Shown: positions 21,185 through 33,520 of the stretch, in pieces | Numbering within the stretch: position 1 is the stretch's first letter | How the letters are laid out: the number at the start of each line of letters is the position of its first letter | Program-made: the position numbers and the translations under genes | DNA from: Halocaridina rubra | Lineage: Eukaryota > Arthropoda > Malacostraca > Decapoda > Atyidae | DNA length: 64,000 nt | Direction of reading: 5' to 3' | Assembly (NCBI GenBank): GCA_037179515.1 | Contig: JAXCGZ010007652.1 | Span: forward strand, 1-64,000 | The notes under the pieces: generated by a model | The model's input: only the letters and a program-made list of their open reading frames with translations | Told to the model about the DNA's origin: nothing | Databases searched by the model: none

Positions 21185-22884
21185 ACAACTTAAACTTTCT
21201 TTGTACTTAGTGATACTTATCATACTTGTCCTTAAACCTATTCTCTTAGCGAATTCCAATTATTAACTACTCTTACACTAAAAAAAAAAAAGTACTTCCT
21301 TACATCCTGCAAAGAAGTTTTCTTACGAAACTTCAAACTATGACCTCTAGTTCTAGTGCCAGCCATATAAAAATTTCGATCATTATCCACTATGTAAAAA
21401 CCATGAAGGAATTTAAAAACTGTAACCATATCCCACATTATTCTCATAGCTTCGAGTGATGGTAAGTCTAATTCTCCCAGTCTCTCATAATAAATGCAAT
21501 TGCATTTTTATGGCACCAATTTCATGGCATGTCATTATTTTGTTTTCCAGCTTAACTACGTGTTTTTTTTTTCCAAGTGTGGATTCCAAAAGAGGGCTGC
21601 ATTTTCAAGCTTTGACTTCACATAGGTTACATATATATTTCTGAACATTTCCTTGTCCACGTGCCTGAGGGCTACCCTTACATTTGCTAAGAAAGCATAT
21701 GCTACCCTTACTATGCCATTTACATGCATTTCTGGAGACAAATCGGCCAGTATGTTTACTCCTTGATCTCTCTCATTATCTGTCTCTTGGAGTTCTACTC
21801 CTGCCACTGAGTAGTTAAGCTTGGGCCTTCTTGCACTTGTACCCACTCTCATTACCTTACATTTTGAAGTATTGAATTTCATTAGCCACATTTCCTACCA
21901 CTCATGCAGACTATTTTGATCTTCCTGAAGTTCTCTATCATTGTTCTTGTTTCTTCCTTTCTTCACAATCTTTGTATCATCTGCAAACATATTCATGAAT
22001 GAATTCACAGACTCTGGTAAGTTATTTACATATACAAGGAACAAAAGTGGCCCTAAAACTGAATCCTGTGGAAATCCACTACTAACTCTTCTCCATACAG
22101 ACTCTGTGTGTTTTACTCTAACCTTTTGTTTCCTTCCTTTTAAGTATGTTTTGATCCACTTCAAGACATTTCCACCTATTCTTGCCATTGCTCAGGTTCT
22201 TAATAAGTCTACCGTGTGGGACCGTGTCAAATGCTTTCTGGAAGCCTATGAATATGCAATCTACCCAGCCGTCACTTTCCTGTAGTATTTGGCTTACCTC
22301 ATCATAATATTCTAATAAGTTTGTTACCGTTTATCTACCTTCTATGAAGCCATGTTTTCTCACTGACAAAAAGTTGAAGGATTCTAAGTGATAGACATGC
22401 ATCATTAGTAGTTTCTCCATACCTTTGCAAACTATGCTAGTCAAGGAAACTGGTCCATTGTTTAGAGCCGTATCCCTCTTTCCCTCTTTGAAGATAGTTA
22501 TCATATTCACTTGTTTCCAGCATATTGGAATCTCCCATGACTCCAGCGATGTTTTAAATATTATACTTAGTGCCGTTGATAATGAATTTGCTCATTTTTT
22601 AAGTACATAAGGGGATATATCATCAGGACCTATAGCTTTATGGACATCTAACTCCATCAGCACTTTGCATACCTTTGTGGCTCAAGGGATGTTGTTCTCT
22701 AATACCGGTCCATGAGCTTCTATCTCTGCAATCTGAGGGGGTGGGGTATTTTCTGCTGTAAATACTGACTGAAACTCTTAGTTCAGTTCTTTGCAGATCT
22801 CTTTATCTGTCTCAATGATGCTTCCATCTGTTCTCTTAAGCTTTAAAACCTGGTCTTTTACCTTCAGTTTTCCTCTGATAAAGC
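21185..22884 (-). pseudogene. Main-family CR1/L2-like LINE, older diverged copy (A2)
   Basis: The minus strand reads from the linker (about 22884) through RT to the C-terminus (about 21190), in pieces at 22188-21895, 21891-21556 and 21447-21238. Motif B reads SGFPQDSVLGPLLFLVYVNN, with the usual PQG changed to PQD, and motif C is FADD. Frameshifts and substitutions set it apart from the near-identical younger copies. It is 5'-truncated at a pyrimidine/ATT-rich microsatellite. The usual 3' hairpin and tail are missing. Confidence 0.85.
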
Positions 22885-22934
22885 TGTATGCAACAGTACA
22901 GGCAGAAGGTCTTCTTCTTCTTTTTCTACTTCTT

Positions 22935-23390
<456 letters not shown>

Positions 23391-23404
23391 TCTATCTACC
23401 TTGG

Positions 23405-24109
23405 CTGTTTCCCCCTTTAATTGGGTGGTAGCCGACATCAAGAAAGAAAAACCATAAGGGGATTACTTTGCTCTATTGGCAATGACTAGGGAGCTAGTGA
23501 CCGTTCAGATGGCACTGCTGGAGTGCCACAGCCCATCCTTCCGGCTCTTCCACAACCTGTGTCGCTTCACAACTGCCAACTCCTCCTACTGCCCCTACCA
23601 CAGGGCTACCTCTGTAAGATGCAGCCCCGTGGTAACAGCAGATGCCCATCAGAGCTGCATCCCAATCGCTCGCCACTCATTCCTATTCCTAGCATGCTCG
23701 CTTGCTTCCCTCACATCCATCCTCCTATCATTCAGGGCTCTCCTTACTCCATCCATCCATCCAAACCTAGGCCTCCCTCTAGCATTTCTCCCATCAACTC
23801 TCGCTTTCATCACCTTTTTCAGCAGCCTTTCATCATCCATCCTTTCCACATGGCCAAACCATCTCAGAACATTCATATCTACTCTGGCTGCAATTTCTCT
23901 CCTCACACCCGTTCTTGCTCTCACCACTTCATTCCTAACCCTATCCAATCGAGATACACCAATCATACTCCTCAGGCATTTCATCTCAAACACATTTAGT
24001 TTCCGTCTCTCACTTACTTTCATGCCCCATAACTCTGATCCATACATCACAGTTGGCACAACCACTTTCTCATACAAAACTTTCTCAACATTCATTTCCA
24101 ACCCCCTGT
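23405..24109 (-). pseudogene. RTE-type LINE, 3' part (split by BEL element)
   Basis: A minus frame of 150 codons (24101-23649) with VLYEKVVVPTVMYGSELWG, MKCLRSMIGVSRLDRVR and RWFGHVERMD is the C-terminal region of RTE/BovB ORF2. The open frame continues a few codons upstream (NRGLE) to the BEL LTR at 24110. The preceding part of the same protein lies at 36024-35257, where it ends in GVMKN. The 3' non-coding part runs to about 23405. The frame here is open, so the element was young when the BEL element landed. Confidence 0.85.
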
Positions 24110-25055
24110 TGTGGTGATCTGTCTATCACACACAGTTTCATTAGTTATACCTTGTGTGTGTTTTATTGTAATACCATAAGTAATATTGCATCTACCTACA
24201 TGAATATATTCATTTGAGAGACTATATTATAACTATCATTTATTTTGTCATTAATTTCATCATTTTCTCATGAATAATTGGAATTTGTTTGTAAAGCTAA
24301 TCTAAATCTTAGGAAATCCTTAATTATGTAAAATATGATAAAAATATATCCTTTTATTTTTTAATGTGATGCTCGTCTGATTTGTTTACAGAACAGACGA
24401 GGACTTTCTCTGAGGACAGCACCAGGTTAGGACCTATTGTTAGAGACTCGTAAAATTCGTGTAAATTTACGAGCCTCCCATTTCGCCCCTTGGAGTAGTG
24501 CTGTCGAATTTGTCAAGCAGTGACTGTGTTTCAATATTGCATAAAGTTTTTGGATTTTGAACAATTATTATTTTGATATCAAGTGTTGTTTATTTTGATG
24601 TGTCCAGCAGTCGTGCCTGGAGCTATAACTCTTTGTTATTTTTGTAAAAGTTATCTTATTGCCACCTAAACTAAAGTAAAATTTATCCTTTTCTTTTAAG
24701 CTGAAATATTGCTCTCCATTATAATATTAACTTTTTTTCAATATATTTTTATATTTTATCGATGAGTCTTTCATTTAAGCCTGGATTTATGCAGTGTTCA
24801 GTTAATATTATTTAGAGTATGTGTATTATTAACCAGTGGAAGTTCTCCGCTAACTATTAAGCAAACGTAACTCATGCCCTTCCCCTTTAGTACCGTACAG
24901 TTTGTCTTATATTTCATTATAAGCCAGTAAGTTTTAGCCCAACTTTATTTGAAGTTGGTGGAGTAAATATGTTTGTGTACGGTAGCCTGCAAAAAACTGA
25001 GAGTAGACTATTCATTGACCAGGTGAAAGCAGGCATTCTGGGAATAGTCACCACA
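24110..25055 (+). mobile_element. 5' LTR of BEL/Pao element
   Basis: Begins TGTGGTGA and ends TCACCACA, an exact 8-base inverted repeat with the canonical TG...CA ends, 946 bases apart. The left border coincides exactly with the break in the RTE reading frame. No 3' LTR is present, so the right border rests on the inverted repeat and the following primer-binding site. Confidence 0.75.
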
Positions 25056-25070
25056 TATTCTAGTTTTTTC

Positions 25071-25090
25071 TGGTCCTTCGAACCGGATGG
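25071..25090 (+). promoter_or_regulatory. Candidate primer-binding site of BEL element
   Basis: TGGTCCTTCGAACCGGATGG starts with TGG, complementary to the CCA end of a tRNA, and TTCGAACC complements a T-arm sequence. It lies 15 bases after the LTR end. The tRNA identity was not determined. Confidence 0.55.
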
Positions 25091-25404
25091 TGCCTAGCCT
25101 AGCTAGCATACTTTACTACATTTACTGAATGGAATTTGAAATAGGCTACCTTTGGTATTGTTTTTGAACTTTGATATTAAAACACTGCGCATAAATCCAT
25201 GGCATATTTTTTGTGATATCACTGCTGATGTCGAATTCTTTAGTCCAAGGGAAGGTTTAGATTAGCTATTTGAATACATGCATGTGTAATCAAGTGTACC
25301 TAGGATATAAATATTATAATCCTAGTGAATTTTGGTATTAGTTTAGTTTGGCCACCTAGCCAAAATTATTGTGATTTGTATAAGGTAAAGATTAATCCAG
25401 CAAG

Positions 25405-27268
25405 ATGTCTTTGCCATCAATCGCTGAAAGTAAAGCGTTTGAACTTTACAAGGTTGTAACCGATGATTTGATAGATATGCTCAATTCTATAGAACATGAC
25501 CTTAAAGCGTCTCCTCCACCATCCTTACGGTCATTACAGTTTTCAGAAGCAGAACTTACAAAGTTGTACGAGTCCATTGATGTACATTGGACAGCTAGTC
25601 AAGATGCTATTGATAGTACCCAGCTTAGCCAAGTTTCTAGAGAGCACAGTACTCTGAAACGTAATGCCTATAAGTGCTCATACAAATTAAGTCAACTATA
25701 GATGATCATTTGTCCTTTGGTAGTCAAGCACAAGCTACAACTAGTCAAGCTCCTAATCAGACAGTAGTACCTGCTAGACCCCTTCCACACCCTAAGTTGC
25801 CTGAGATTAAGATTCCTGAATTTGATGGTCAGTTGAGTCAGTGGAATTGTTTTTGGGATTCCTTTAGTAGTTTAATTGATAGTCGTCAAGACATTGACCC
25901 AGTATTGAAATTTAGCATGCTCAGATCTTATTTGAGAGGTAAAGCTTATAGAACCATTAAAGGTCTTCCCATAACTAGTGGTAATTACAGTATAGCAGAG
26001 AAAAAGCTTTGCCGACGATGACCTTTTGTTGCGACAATTACATTTAGATTTGATGGACATGAAACCCCCTGAACATAATTTAACTGAGTTGACTGAATTT
26101 CACTTAACATTTCAACGTTTGTTGATGCAAATAGAGGGTGTAACCCAAGTACCTTGTGATGGCTACCTAATAAAAGACATAATTGCTAAGAAACTTAGTC
26201 CTAAAACTTTAGAGTACCTTTTTAATAAGTACAGTACTTATACTTTGACTATTACACAATTGAAGGATGGTATTGGACACCTTATCAAGGTCATGGAATG
26301 TTCTCGTATTCTCTCTGATCAGTCTAGGAATAAGCAAGGTTCACATTCTGATGCACATTCCAAAACTAAAGTAGTAACTAGTCAGAATTCTAGTACAAAT
26401 TCTAATCATAGGCTTAGTACAGTACCTAAACAAGTAGTTGTGTCCCAGACTCAAAATAAGTCTAATTCGTCATCTAGCAATTCAAGTACTTGGAACAAAC
26501 CTTGTCTCTTTTGTAAGGATATTCATAATACTAAGTTTTGTTCTAATTACGCAACTCATGAAGCCAGGAAGAACAGAGTTAGAGAGTTAGAACTATGTTT
26601 CGTGTGTATGCAGAAAGGCCATAGAGCCTCACAGTGTAGAGAGACGGCCGAGTGTAGAAATTGTAATGGCAAACATCATACCTTTCTCTGCATGAAACTA
26701 ACCAACCGTAGTACTGCAGTTACTCAAGTGTCAGTTGCGTCTAATGCCTCAACAGTTATTAATAATGGAACTAACCTTAATAGTAACATTCCCACTAATC
26801 AAGTAGTAGTGGATGATAAGTTTAGAATCCCGTCAGGAAGAGATGACAGTGTCGCTAATTCTGCTCAAACAGAAGTCCAGACTAATAAGGTTCCACTTCC
26901 TTCAGTAGCACTTCCTACAGCAATTGTTAAGATTTCTGGTGCTGGGGTACGTGAAACAGTTAGGATGTTTTTAGATACCGGCGCTCAACGGTCTTTCATT
27001 CATTCTGCAGTAGTAAAGCGCCTTAAACTCAATCCAGTGTTTCGTATCTCACTTAAACTGGCTTCATTTGGTAATCAAGCCGAAAACATTTTGTGTGACG
27101 TAGTTTGTGTTGTAGTACGCATTGGTACACAACGTATTCCGATTTATGCTGTCGTCTATGATAAGGTTAACACTACGTTACATGTACCTGGCATTGCTAG
27201 TGTTGCAGAAACACTCACAAAAAAGGGGATCAAATTTGCAGATCCTAACGTTGAGTCTGATGTGATTA
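25405..27268 (+). pseudogene. BEL/Pao gag and protease region
   Basis: Three plus-strand frames belong to one polyprotein. The first (from ATG 25405) is an N-terminal helical gag part. The second contains PKLPEIKIPEFDGQLSQW and FDGQ-type residues typical of BEL gag (DUF1759-like). The third (26026-27268) has CX2C knuckles CFVCMQKGHRASQC and CRNCNGKHHTFLC, then the protease motif MFLDTGAQRSFI. Single-base frameshifts lie near 25672 and near 25998 (AAAAA run before the FADDDLLLRQ stretch). The frame is then interrupted at 27268 by the LINE array and resumes at 31276 within the same domain. The start is chosen as the first ATG after the primer-binding site. Confidence 0.85.
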
Positions 27269-28640
27269 CCTAATTGTGTTTACGGGAAAGAGCCCAAAGC
27301 TCGTATCTTCCCGTCTCCTGATCGGTTCCATTTTATACTTAGTGATACTTATTATACCTGTCCTTAAAACTATGGATTGAGATAGCATTAACTACCTCCT
27401 CGCTTAGCCAATTCCAATTATCAACTACTCTTACACTGAAAAAGTATTTCCTTACATCCTGCAAAGAAGTTTTCTTACGAAGCTTCAAACTATGACCTCT
27501 AGTTCTAGAGCCAGCCATATCAAAATATCGATCCCTATCCACTCTATCATAACCATGAAGGAATTTAAAGACTGTCACCTTATCCCCCCTCACTCTTCTA
27601 GCTTCGAGTGATGGTAAGTCTAATTCCCTCAGCCTCTCATCATAACTGAGATTGCGTATTTCTGGCACCAGTTTCGTGGCATGTCTTTGAACTTTTTCAA
27701 GCTTAGCTATGTGCTTTTTCAAGTGCGGATTCCAAAAGGGGGCTGCATATTCGAGTTTTGGCCTCACATAGGTTACATAAATATTTCTGAACATTTCCTT
27801 GTCCATGTGCCTGAAGGCTACCCTTACATTTGATAAGAATGCATATGTTGCCCTTACTATGCCATTTATATGTATTTCTGGAGACAAATCTGCCAGTATG
27901 TTTACTCCTAGATCTCTCTCATTTTCTGTCTCTTGAAGTTGTACTCCAGCTACCGAGTAGTCAAGCTTGGGCCTTCTTGCACTTGTACCCATTCTCATTA
28001 CCTTACATTTTGAAGCATTGAATTTCATTAGCCACTTTTCTGACTACTCATGCAGATTATTTAGATCCTCCTGAAGTTCTCTACCATTGTTCTCGTTTTT
28101 TACTTTCTTCACAATCTTTACATCATCTGCAAACATATTCATGAATGAATTTACAGACTCTGGTAGGTCATTTACATATACAAGGAACAAATGTGGCCCT
28201 AAAACTGAACCCTGTGGAACTCCACTACTAACTCTTCTCCATTCAGACACTGAGTGTCTTACTCTAACCCTCTGTTCCCTTCCTTCTAAGTAAGTTTTTA
28301 TCCATTCCAAAACATTTCCACCTATTCTAGCCATTGATTGCAGCTTCCTAATAAGTCTCCCATGTGGAACAGTGTCAAATGCTTTCTGGAAGTCTAGGAA
28401 TATGCAATCTGCCCAGCCCTCTCTTTCCTGTAAGATTTGGCTTACCTCATCATAAAATTCTAATAAGTTTGTTACTGTTGATCTACCTTCTCTGAAGCCA
28501 TGTTGCCTCACTGACAAAAAGTTGAAGGATTCCAAGTGAAGAGAGATATGTTTCCTTAGTAGTTTCTCCATAACTTTGCAAACTATGCTGGTCAAGGAAA
28601 CTGGTCTATAGTTCAGAGCCGTATCCCTCCTTCCCTTTTT
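27269..28640 (-). mobile_element. Main-family LINE, 5'-truncated copy (A3) in tandem array
   Basis: The minus strand runs from the RT fingers (5' truncation after the FKKGR region at about 28640) to the 3' hairpin and tail at 27269. Two frames, 28595-28044 and 28028-27339, are separated by a stop; motif B is VPQGSVLGPHLFLVYVNDLP and motif C FADDVKI. It is almost identical to A4, with the same truncation point, and sits immediately downstream in the array. Inserted in the BEL protease region. Confidence 0.9.
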
Positions 28641-30017
28641 GATTACCTAATTGTGTTTACGGGAAAGAGCCCAAAGCTCGTATCTTCCCGTCTCCTGATC
28701 GGTTCCATTTTATACTTAGTGATGCTTATCATACCTGTCCTTAAAACTATGGATTGAGATAGCATTAACTACCTCCTCGCTTAGCCAATTCCAATTATCA
28801 ACTACTCTTACACTGAAAAAGTATTTCCTTACATCCTGCAAAGAAGTTTTCTTACGAAGCTTCAAACTATGACCTCTAGTTCTAGAGCCAGCCATATCAA
28901 AATATCGATCCCTATCCACTCTATCATAACCATGAAGGAATTTAAAGACTGTCACCATATCCCCCCTCACTCTTCTAGCTTCGAGTGATGGTAAGTCTAA
29001 TTCCCTCAGCCTCTCATCATAACTGAGATTGCGTATTTCTGGCACCAGTTTCGTGGCATGTCTTTGAACTTTTTCAAGCTTAGCTATGTGCTTTTTCAAG
29101 TGCGGATTCCAAAAGGGGGCTGCATATTCGAGTTTTGGCCTCACATAGGTTACATAAATATTTCTGAACATTTCCTTGTCCATGTGCCTGAAGGCTACCC
29201 TTACATTTGATAAGAATGCATATGTTGCCCTTACTATGCCATTTATATGTATTTCTGGAGACAAATCTGCCAGTATGTTTACTCCTAGATCTCTCTCATT
29301 TTCTGTCTCTTGAAGTTGTACTCCAGCTACCGAGTAGTCAAGCTTGGGCCTTCTTGCACTTGTACCCATTCTCATTACCTTACATTTTGAAGCATTGAAT
29401 TTCATTAGCCACTTTTCTGACTACTCATGCAGATTATTTAGATCCTCCTGAAGTTCTCTACCATTGTTCTCGTTTTTTACTTTCTTCACAATCTTTACAT
29501 CATCTGCAAACATATTCATGAATGAATTTACAGACTCTGGTAGGTCATTTACATATACAAGGAACAAATGTGGCCCTAAAACTGAACCCTGTGGAACTCC
29601 ACTACTAACTCTTCTCCATTCAGACACTGAGTGTCTTACTCTAACCCTCTGTTCCCTTCCTTCTAAGTAAGTTTTTATCCATTCCAAAACATTTCCACCT
29701 ATTCTAGCCATTGATTGCAGCTTCCTAATAAGTCTCCCATGTGGAACAGTGTCAAATGCTTTCTGGAAGTCTAGGAATATGCAATCTGCCCAGCCCTCTC
29801 TTTCCTGTAAGATTTGGCTTACCTCATCATAAAATTCTAATAAGTTTGTTACTGTTGATCTACCTTCTCTGAAGCCATGTTGCCTCACTGACAAAAAGTT
29901 GAAGGATTCCAAGTGAAGAGAGATATGTTTCCTTAGTAGTTTCTCCATAACTTTGCAAACTATGCTGGTCAAGGAAACTGGTCTATAGTTCAGAGCCGCA
30001 TCCCTCCTTCCCTTTTT
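28641..30017 (-). mobile_element. Main-family LINE, 5'-truncated copy (A4), duplicate of A3
   Basis: A repeat of A3 with an exact 1377-base offset, the same 5' truncation, the same FADDVKI and PHLFL variants, and the same stop between frames (29972-29421, 29405-28716). Differences are a handful of single bases. Best explained as a tandem duplication rather than an independent insertion. Confidence 0.9.
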
Positions 30018-31275
30018 GATTACCTAATTGTGTTTACGGGAAAGAGCCCAAAGCTCGTATCTTCCCGTCTCCTGATCGGTTCCATTTTATACTTAGTGAT
30101 ACTTATCATACCTGTCCTTAAAACTATGGATTGAGATAGCATTAACTACCTCCTCGCTTAGCCAATTCCAATTATCAACTACTCTTACTGAAAAAGTATT
30201 TTCTTACATCCTGCAAAGAAGTTTTCTTCCGAAGCTTCAAACTATGACCTCTAGTTCTAGAGCCAGCCATATCAAAATATCCATCCCTATCCACTCTATC
30301 ATAACCATGAAGGATTTAAAGACTGTCACCATATCCCCCCCTCACTTCTAGCTTCGAGTGATGGTAAGTCTAATTCCCTCAGCCTCTCATCATAACTGAG
30401 ATTGCGTATTTCTGGCACCAGTTTCGTGGCATGTCTTTGAAGTTTTTCAAGCTTATCTATGTGCTTTTTCAAGTGCGGATTCCAAAAGGGGGCTGCACAT
30501 TCGAGTTTTGGCCTCACATAGGTTACATAAATATTTCTGAACATTTCCTTGTCCATGTGCCTTAAGGCTACCCTTACATTTGATAAGAATGCATATGCTG
30601 CCCTTACTATGCCATTGATATGTATTTCTGGAGACAAATCTGCCAGTATGTTTACTCCTAGATCTCTCTCATTTTCTGTCTCTTGAAGTTGTACTCCAGC
30701 CACCGAGTAGTCAAGCTTGGGCCTTCTTGCACTTGTACCCATTCTCATTACCTTACATTTTGAAGTATTGAATTTCATTAGCCACTTTTCTGACTACTCA
30801 TGCAGATTATTTAGATCCTCCTGAAGTTCTCTACCATTGTTCTCGTTTTTTACTTTCTTCACAATCTTTGCATCATCTGCAAACATATTCATGAATGAAT
30901 TTACAGACTCTGGTAGGTCATTTACATATACAAGGAACAAAAGTGGCCCTAAAACTGAACCCTGTGGAACTCCACTACTAACTCTTCTCCATTCAGACAC
31001 TGAGTGTCTTACTCTAACCCTCTGTTCCCTTCCTTCTAAGTAAGTTTTTATCCATTCCAAAACATTTCCACCTATTCTAGCCATTGATTGCAGCTTCCTA
31101 ATAAGTCTCCCATGTGGAACAGTGTCAAACGCTTTCTGGAAGTCTAGGAATATGCAATCTGCCCAGCCCTCTCTTTCCTGTAAGATTTGGCTTACCTCAT
31201 CATAAAATTCTAATAAGTTTGTTACTGTTGAACTACCTTCTCTGAAGCCATGTTGCCTCACTGACAAAAAGTTGA
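30018..31275 (-). mobile_element. Main-family LINE, 5'-truncated copy (A5), third of array
   Basis: Same orientation and spacing as A3/A4 at its 3' end, but truncated earlier (at the LSVRQHGF region, 31275) and with its own variants: PLLFL and FADDAKI instead of PHLFL and FADDVKI, plus small deletions near 30190 and 30314-30345. At its 5' edge the BEL frame resumes after ATGTGATTA, which duplicates 27260-27268, so the 9-base target duplication brackets the whole array. Confidence 0.9.
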
Positions 31276-33020
31276 ATGTGATTAGTGACATAAGTATGGT
31301 AATTGGTGCAGATTACTATTCTAGATTTGTGACCAACCATACTTTCTATTCTGGAATTACACTTTTGTCTAGTCCAGCAGGTTTGATTATCTTTGGACCT
31401 ATGCCAAAGTGGGCAATTAGTTCTCAGACAGTTAACACAGTTAATGGGCAACATGTGCTTTGTGCTCGTGTAGGAGTACAAACCCTTGAGTCCGAAGTTC
31501 AGAACCTTTGGAATTTAGATGTTATTGGTATTAAGAATGAAACTTTAACACCTGAGGAAGTACAATCAGTGAGTTATTTTGAGTCCACTTGCCAGAAGGC
31601 AGACAATCAGTATTTTGTGGAATTACCCTTTAAGGGCACTGAGAGACCAGCAACTAACTATAGAAGAGCTTATGGTCAGCTCATGCCACTAGCTAAATCC
31701 TTTGCAACTCGTCCAGAACTTTATGGACAATACTCAGAAATTTATAATGAGTACATTGAATTTGGATTCATTGAGAAAATTGATAACCCTTCAGTTACAG
31801 ACGGACTGACTCATTACTTGCCTCATCATCCAGTCTACAAGAATTCTCCTACCACTCCTATTAGAGTAGTGTTTAATGCTTCTAGTAGAGCTGATTCACA
31901 ATCAAAGAGTCTGAATGAATGTTTACTAACAGGCCCAAGCCTAACCCATAAACTTGTTGATTCACTCATTGAATTTCGCACTAACCCTGTACCTGCTGTA
32001 TCAGACATTCCCAAAGCCTTCCTACGTATAGGTATTTTGCCAAACTGCAGAGATTTCTGTAGATTCTTGTGGTTCGAGGATGAAACACTTCAGAAAATAG
32101 TTACCTATAGATTTAAAGTAGTACTCTTTGGTACAACATCATCTCCCTTTTTGCTTCAGAAAACACTCACATATCACTTGGAGACACATTCACATCCAGT
32201 AGCTAAGTCTCTGATCTCTCATTTCTATGTAGATAACTTTGTTTGTACCTGTTCAGACTCTGAACAGTTAAAAACAGAGTATCCCATTGTTAAATCTATT
32301 TTAGTAGAAGCCTCTATGCCATTACAAGGTTGGGTGAGTAATGATGCAAAATTTAATGATGAAGTAGGGGTTAATCATGACCAATTAGATCTGAATAATG
32401 TAAATGTTTTAGGAATTTCTTGGAATGTTGTAAACGATGAAATCAAATTGTACTCCAGTAAGAAAGTGTGCAAGGAGGAGTGTGTGCATCATCAAAACAC
32501 CAAGAGATCAGTTGTATCTGTAATTGCTAGTGTATTTGATCCTTTAGGATTGTTATCACCAATCATGATCAAGGGAAAGTTGTTCATTTCAAAATTATGG
32601 AGAAGTAAATGTTCTTGGAATGAACCTTTGCCAGAACCTTTAGTACAAGAATTTTCAGTTATTTGCAGAGATTTGAATCAGATGTCAACCATTCAATATC
32701 CTAGATTTGTAATTGTCCCTGGTGTATCAGATTTGCACATATTTTGTGATTCATCTAAAGTAGCGTATGGATTAGTTGCATATGCTGTGGACTTAAGAAG
32801 CAAATCTAGTGATATCATTATGAGTAAAGTAAGAGTATCACCAAATCCTCCACTCACCATTCCTAAGTTAGAGTTACTCTCACTTACTTTAGCCTCAGCA
32901 TTGGCTCAGACACTCTTGTCTAATGAGAAATTAGCATTCAAAGGTTGCACTATATGGTGTGACAGTGAAGTTGCCATTAATTGGGTGTATCATGATTCAT
33001 CATCAGATGTTTTTGTGAGC
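31276..33020 (+). pseudogene. BEL/Pao pol: end of protease domain, reverse transcriptase and RNase H start
   Basis: An uninterrupted plus frame. After VIGADYYSRF (end of protease region) come the RT motifs: IRVVFNASSRA, SDIPKAFLRIGI (first catalytic Asp), GTTSSPFLLQ, and FYVDNFVC where the YxDD active site would be, here YVDN. RNase H follows with HIFCDSSKVAYG, PKLELLSLTLA and IWCDSEVAINW. The frame is cut at 33020 by a LINE ORF1 fragment and resumes at 33521. The open length suggests relatively recent activity, although the whole element is broken elsewhere. Confidence 0.9.
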
Positions 33021-33520
33021 CACATTCCCCTTTAGTGCATCAGCAAAGGACGTTTTCATGGCATCATTTTCCATATTCAGCTCCTGGAACTCTTTTCTGA
33101 ACTGTTCAATGTTTTCCTTAATCTGAACATTCCAAGCAGCAATCTCGTCTCTCTCAGAAGATAGCAGTGAACTAACATCTAATTCCTTTAGGTTGTCATT
33201 TAGCTGTTTGTTTTTATCTTCTTGATTAGAAATTCTAGATTCTAGTTGACTCTTTTCCCCTTCCAGCTTCTTTATTCTTTTTTCTAGTTCCTTTCTCTCC
33301 TGCCCTTGTGCTTTATTTGCTTCCTCCAAAGATCTTATTTGTTCTCTGAGTGTTTCATTCTCTTTCATTTCTCCATCCATATTCCGAATTTTATCATCAA
33401 GGCTTGTAACCATTTCCTCTAACTTCTTGATTCTCTGTTTAAGTCCTCTGATGACTACCCCTTCTCCCAACCCATGGGTGGGAGAGGTTTGGGACAGAGA
33501 TGGCTTCATTTTTATGTTCT
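33021..33520 (-). mobile_element. Internal fragment of LINE ORF1 (A6)
   Basis: A 168-codon minus frame, a coiled-coil protein with heptads such as IKKLEEMVTSLDDKIRNMDG, matching the first half of ORF1 in the near full-length LINE (43696-43200). The 3' part of the LINE, hairpin and tail are absent, so this is an internal piece of 500 bases rather than an ordinary 5'-truncated insertion. It breaks the BEL RNase H frame. No target duplication was seen. Confidence 0.85.

Noticed and set aside
23476..24117. 213-codon plus-strand open frame
   Set aside because: Antisense to the RTE C-terminal region, which has the recognisable motifs.
27830..29398. Plus-strand frames of 63-68 codons repeated at each LINE copy
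   Set aside because: Antisense shadows of the LINE RT; they recur only because the LINE recurs.
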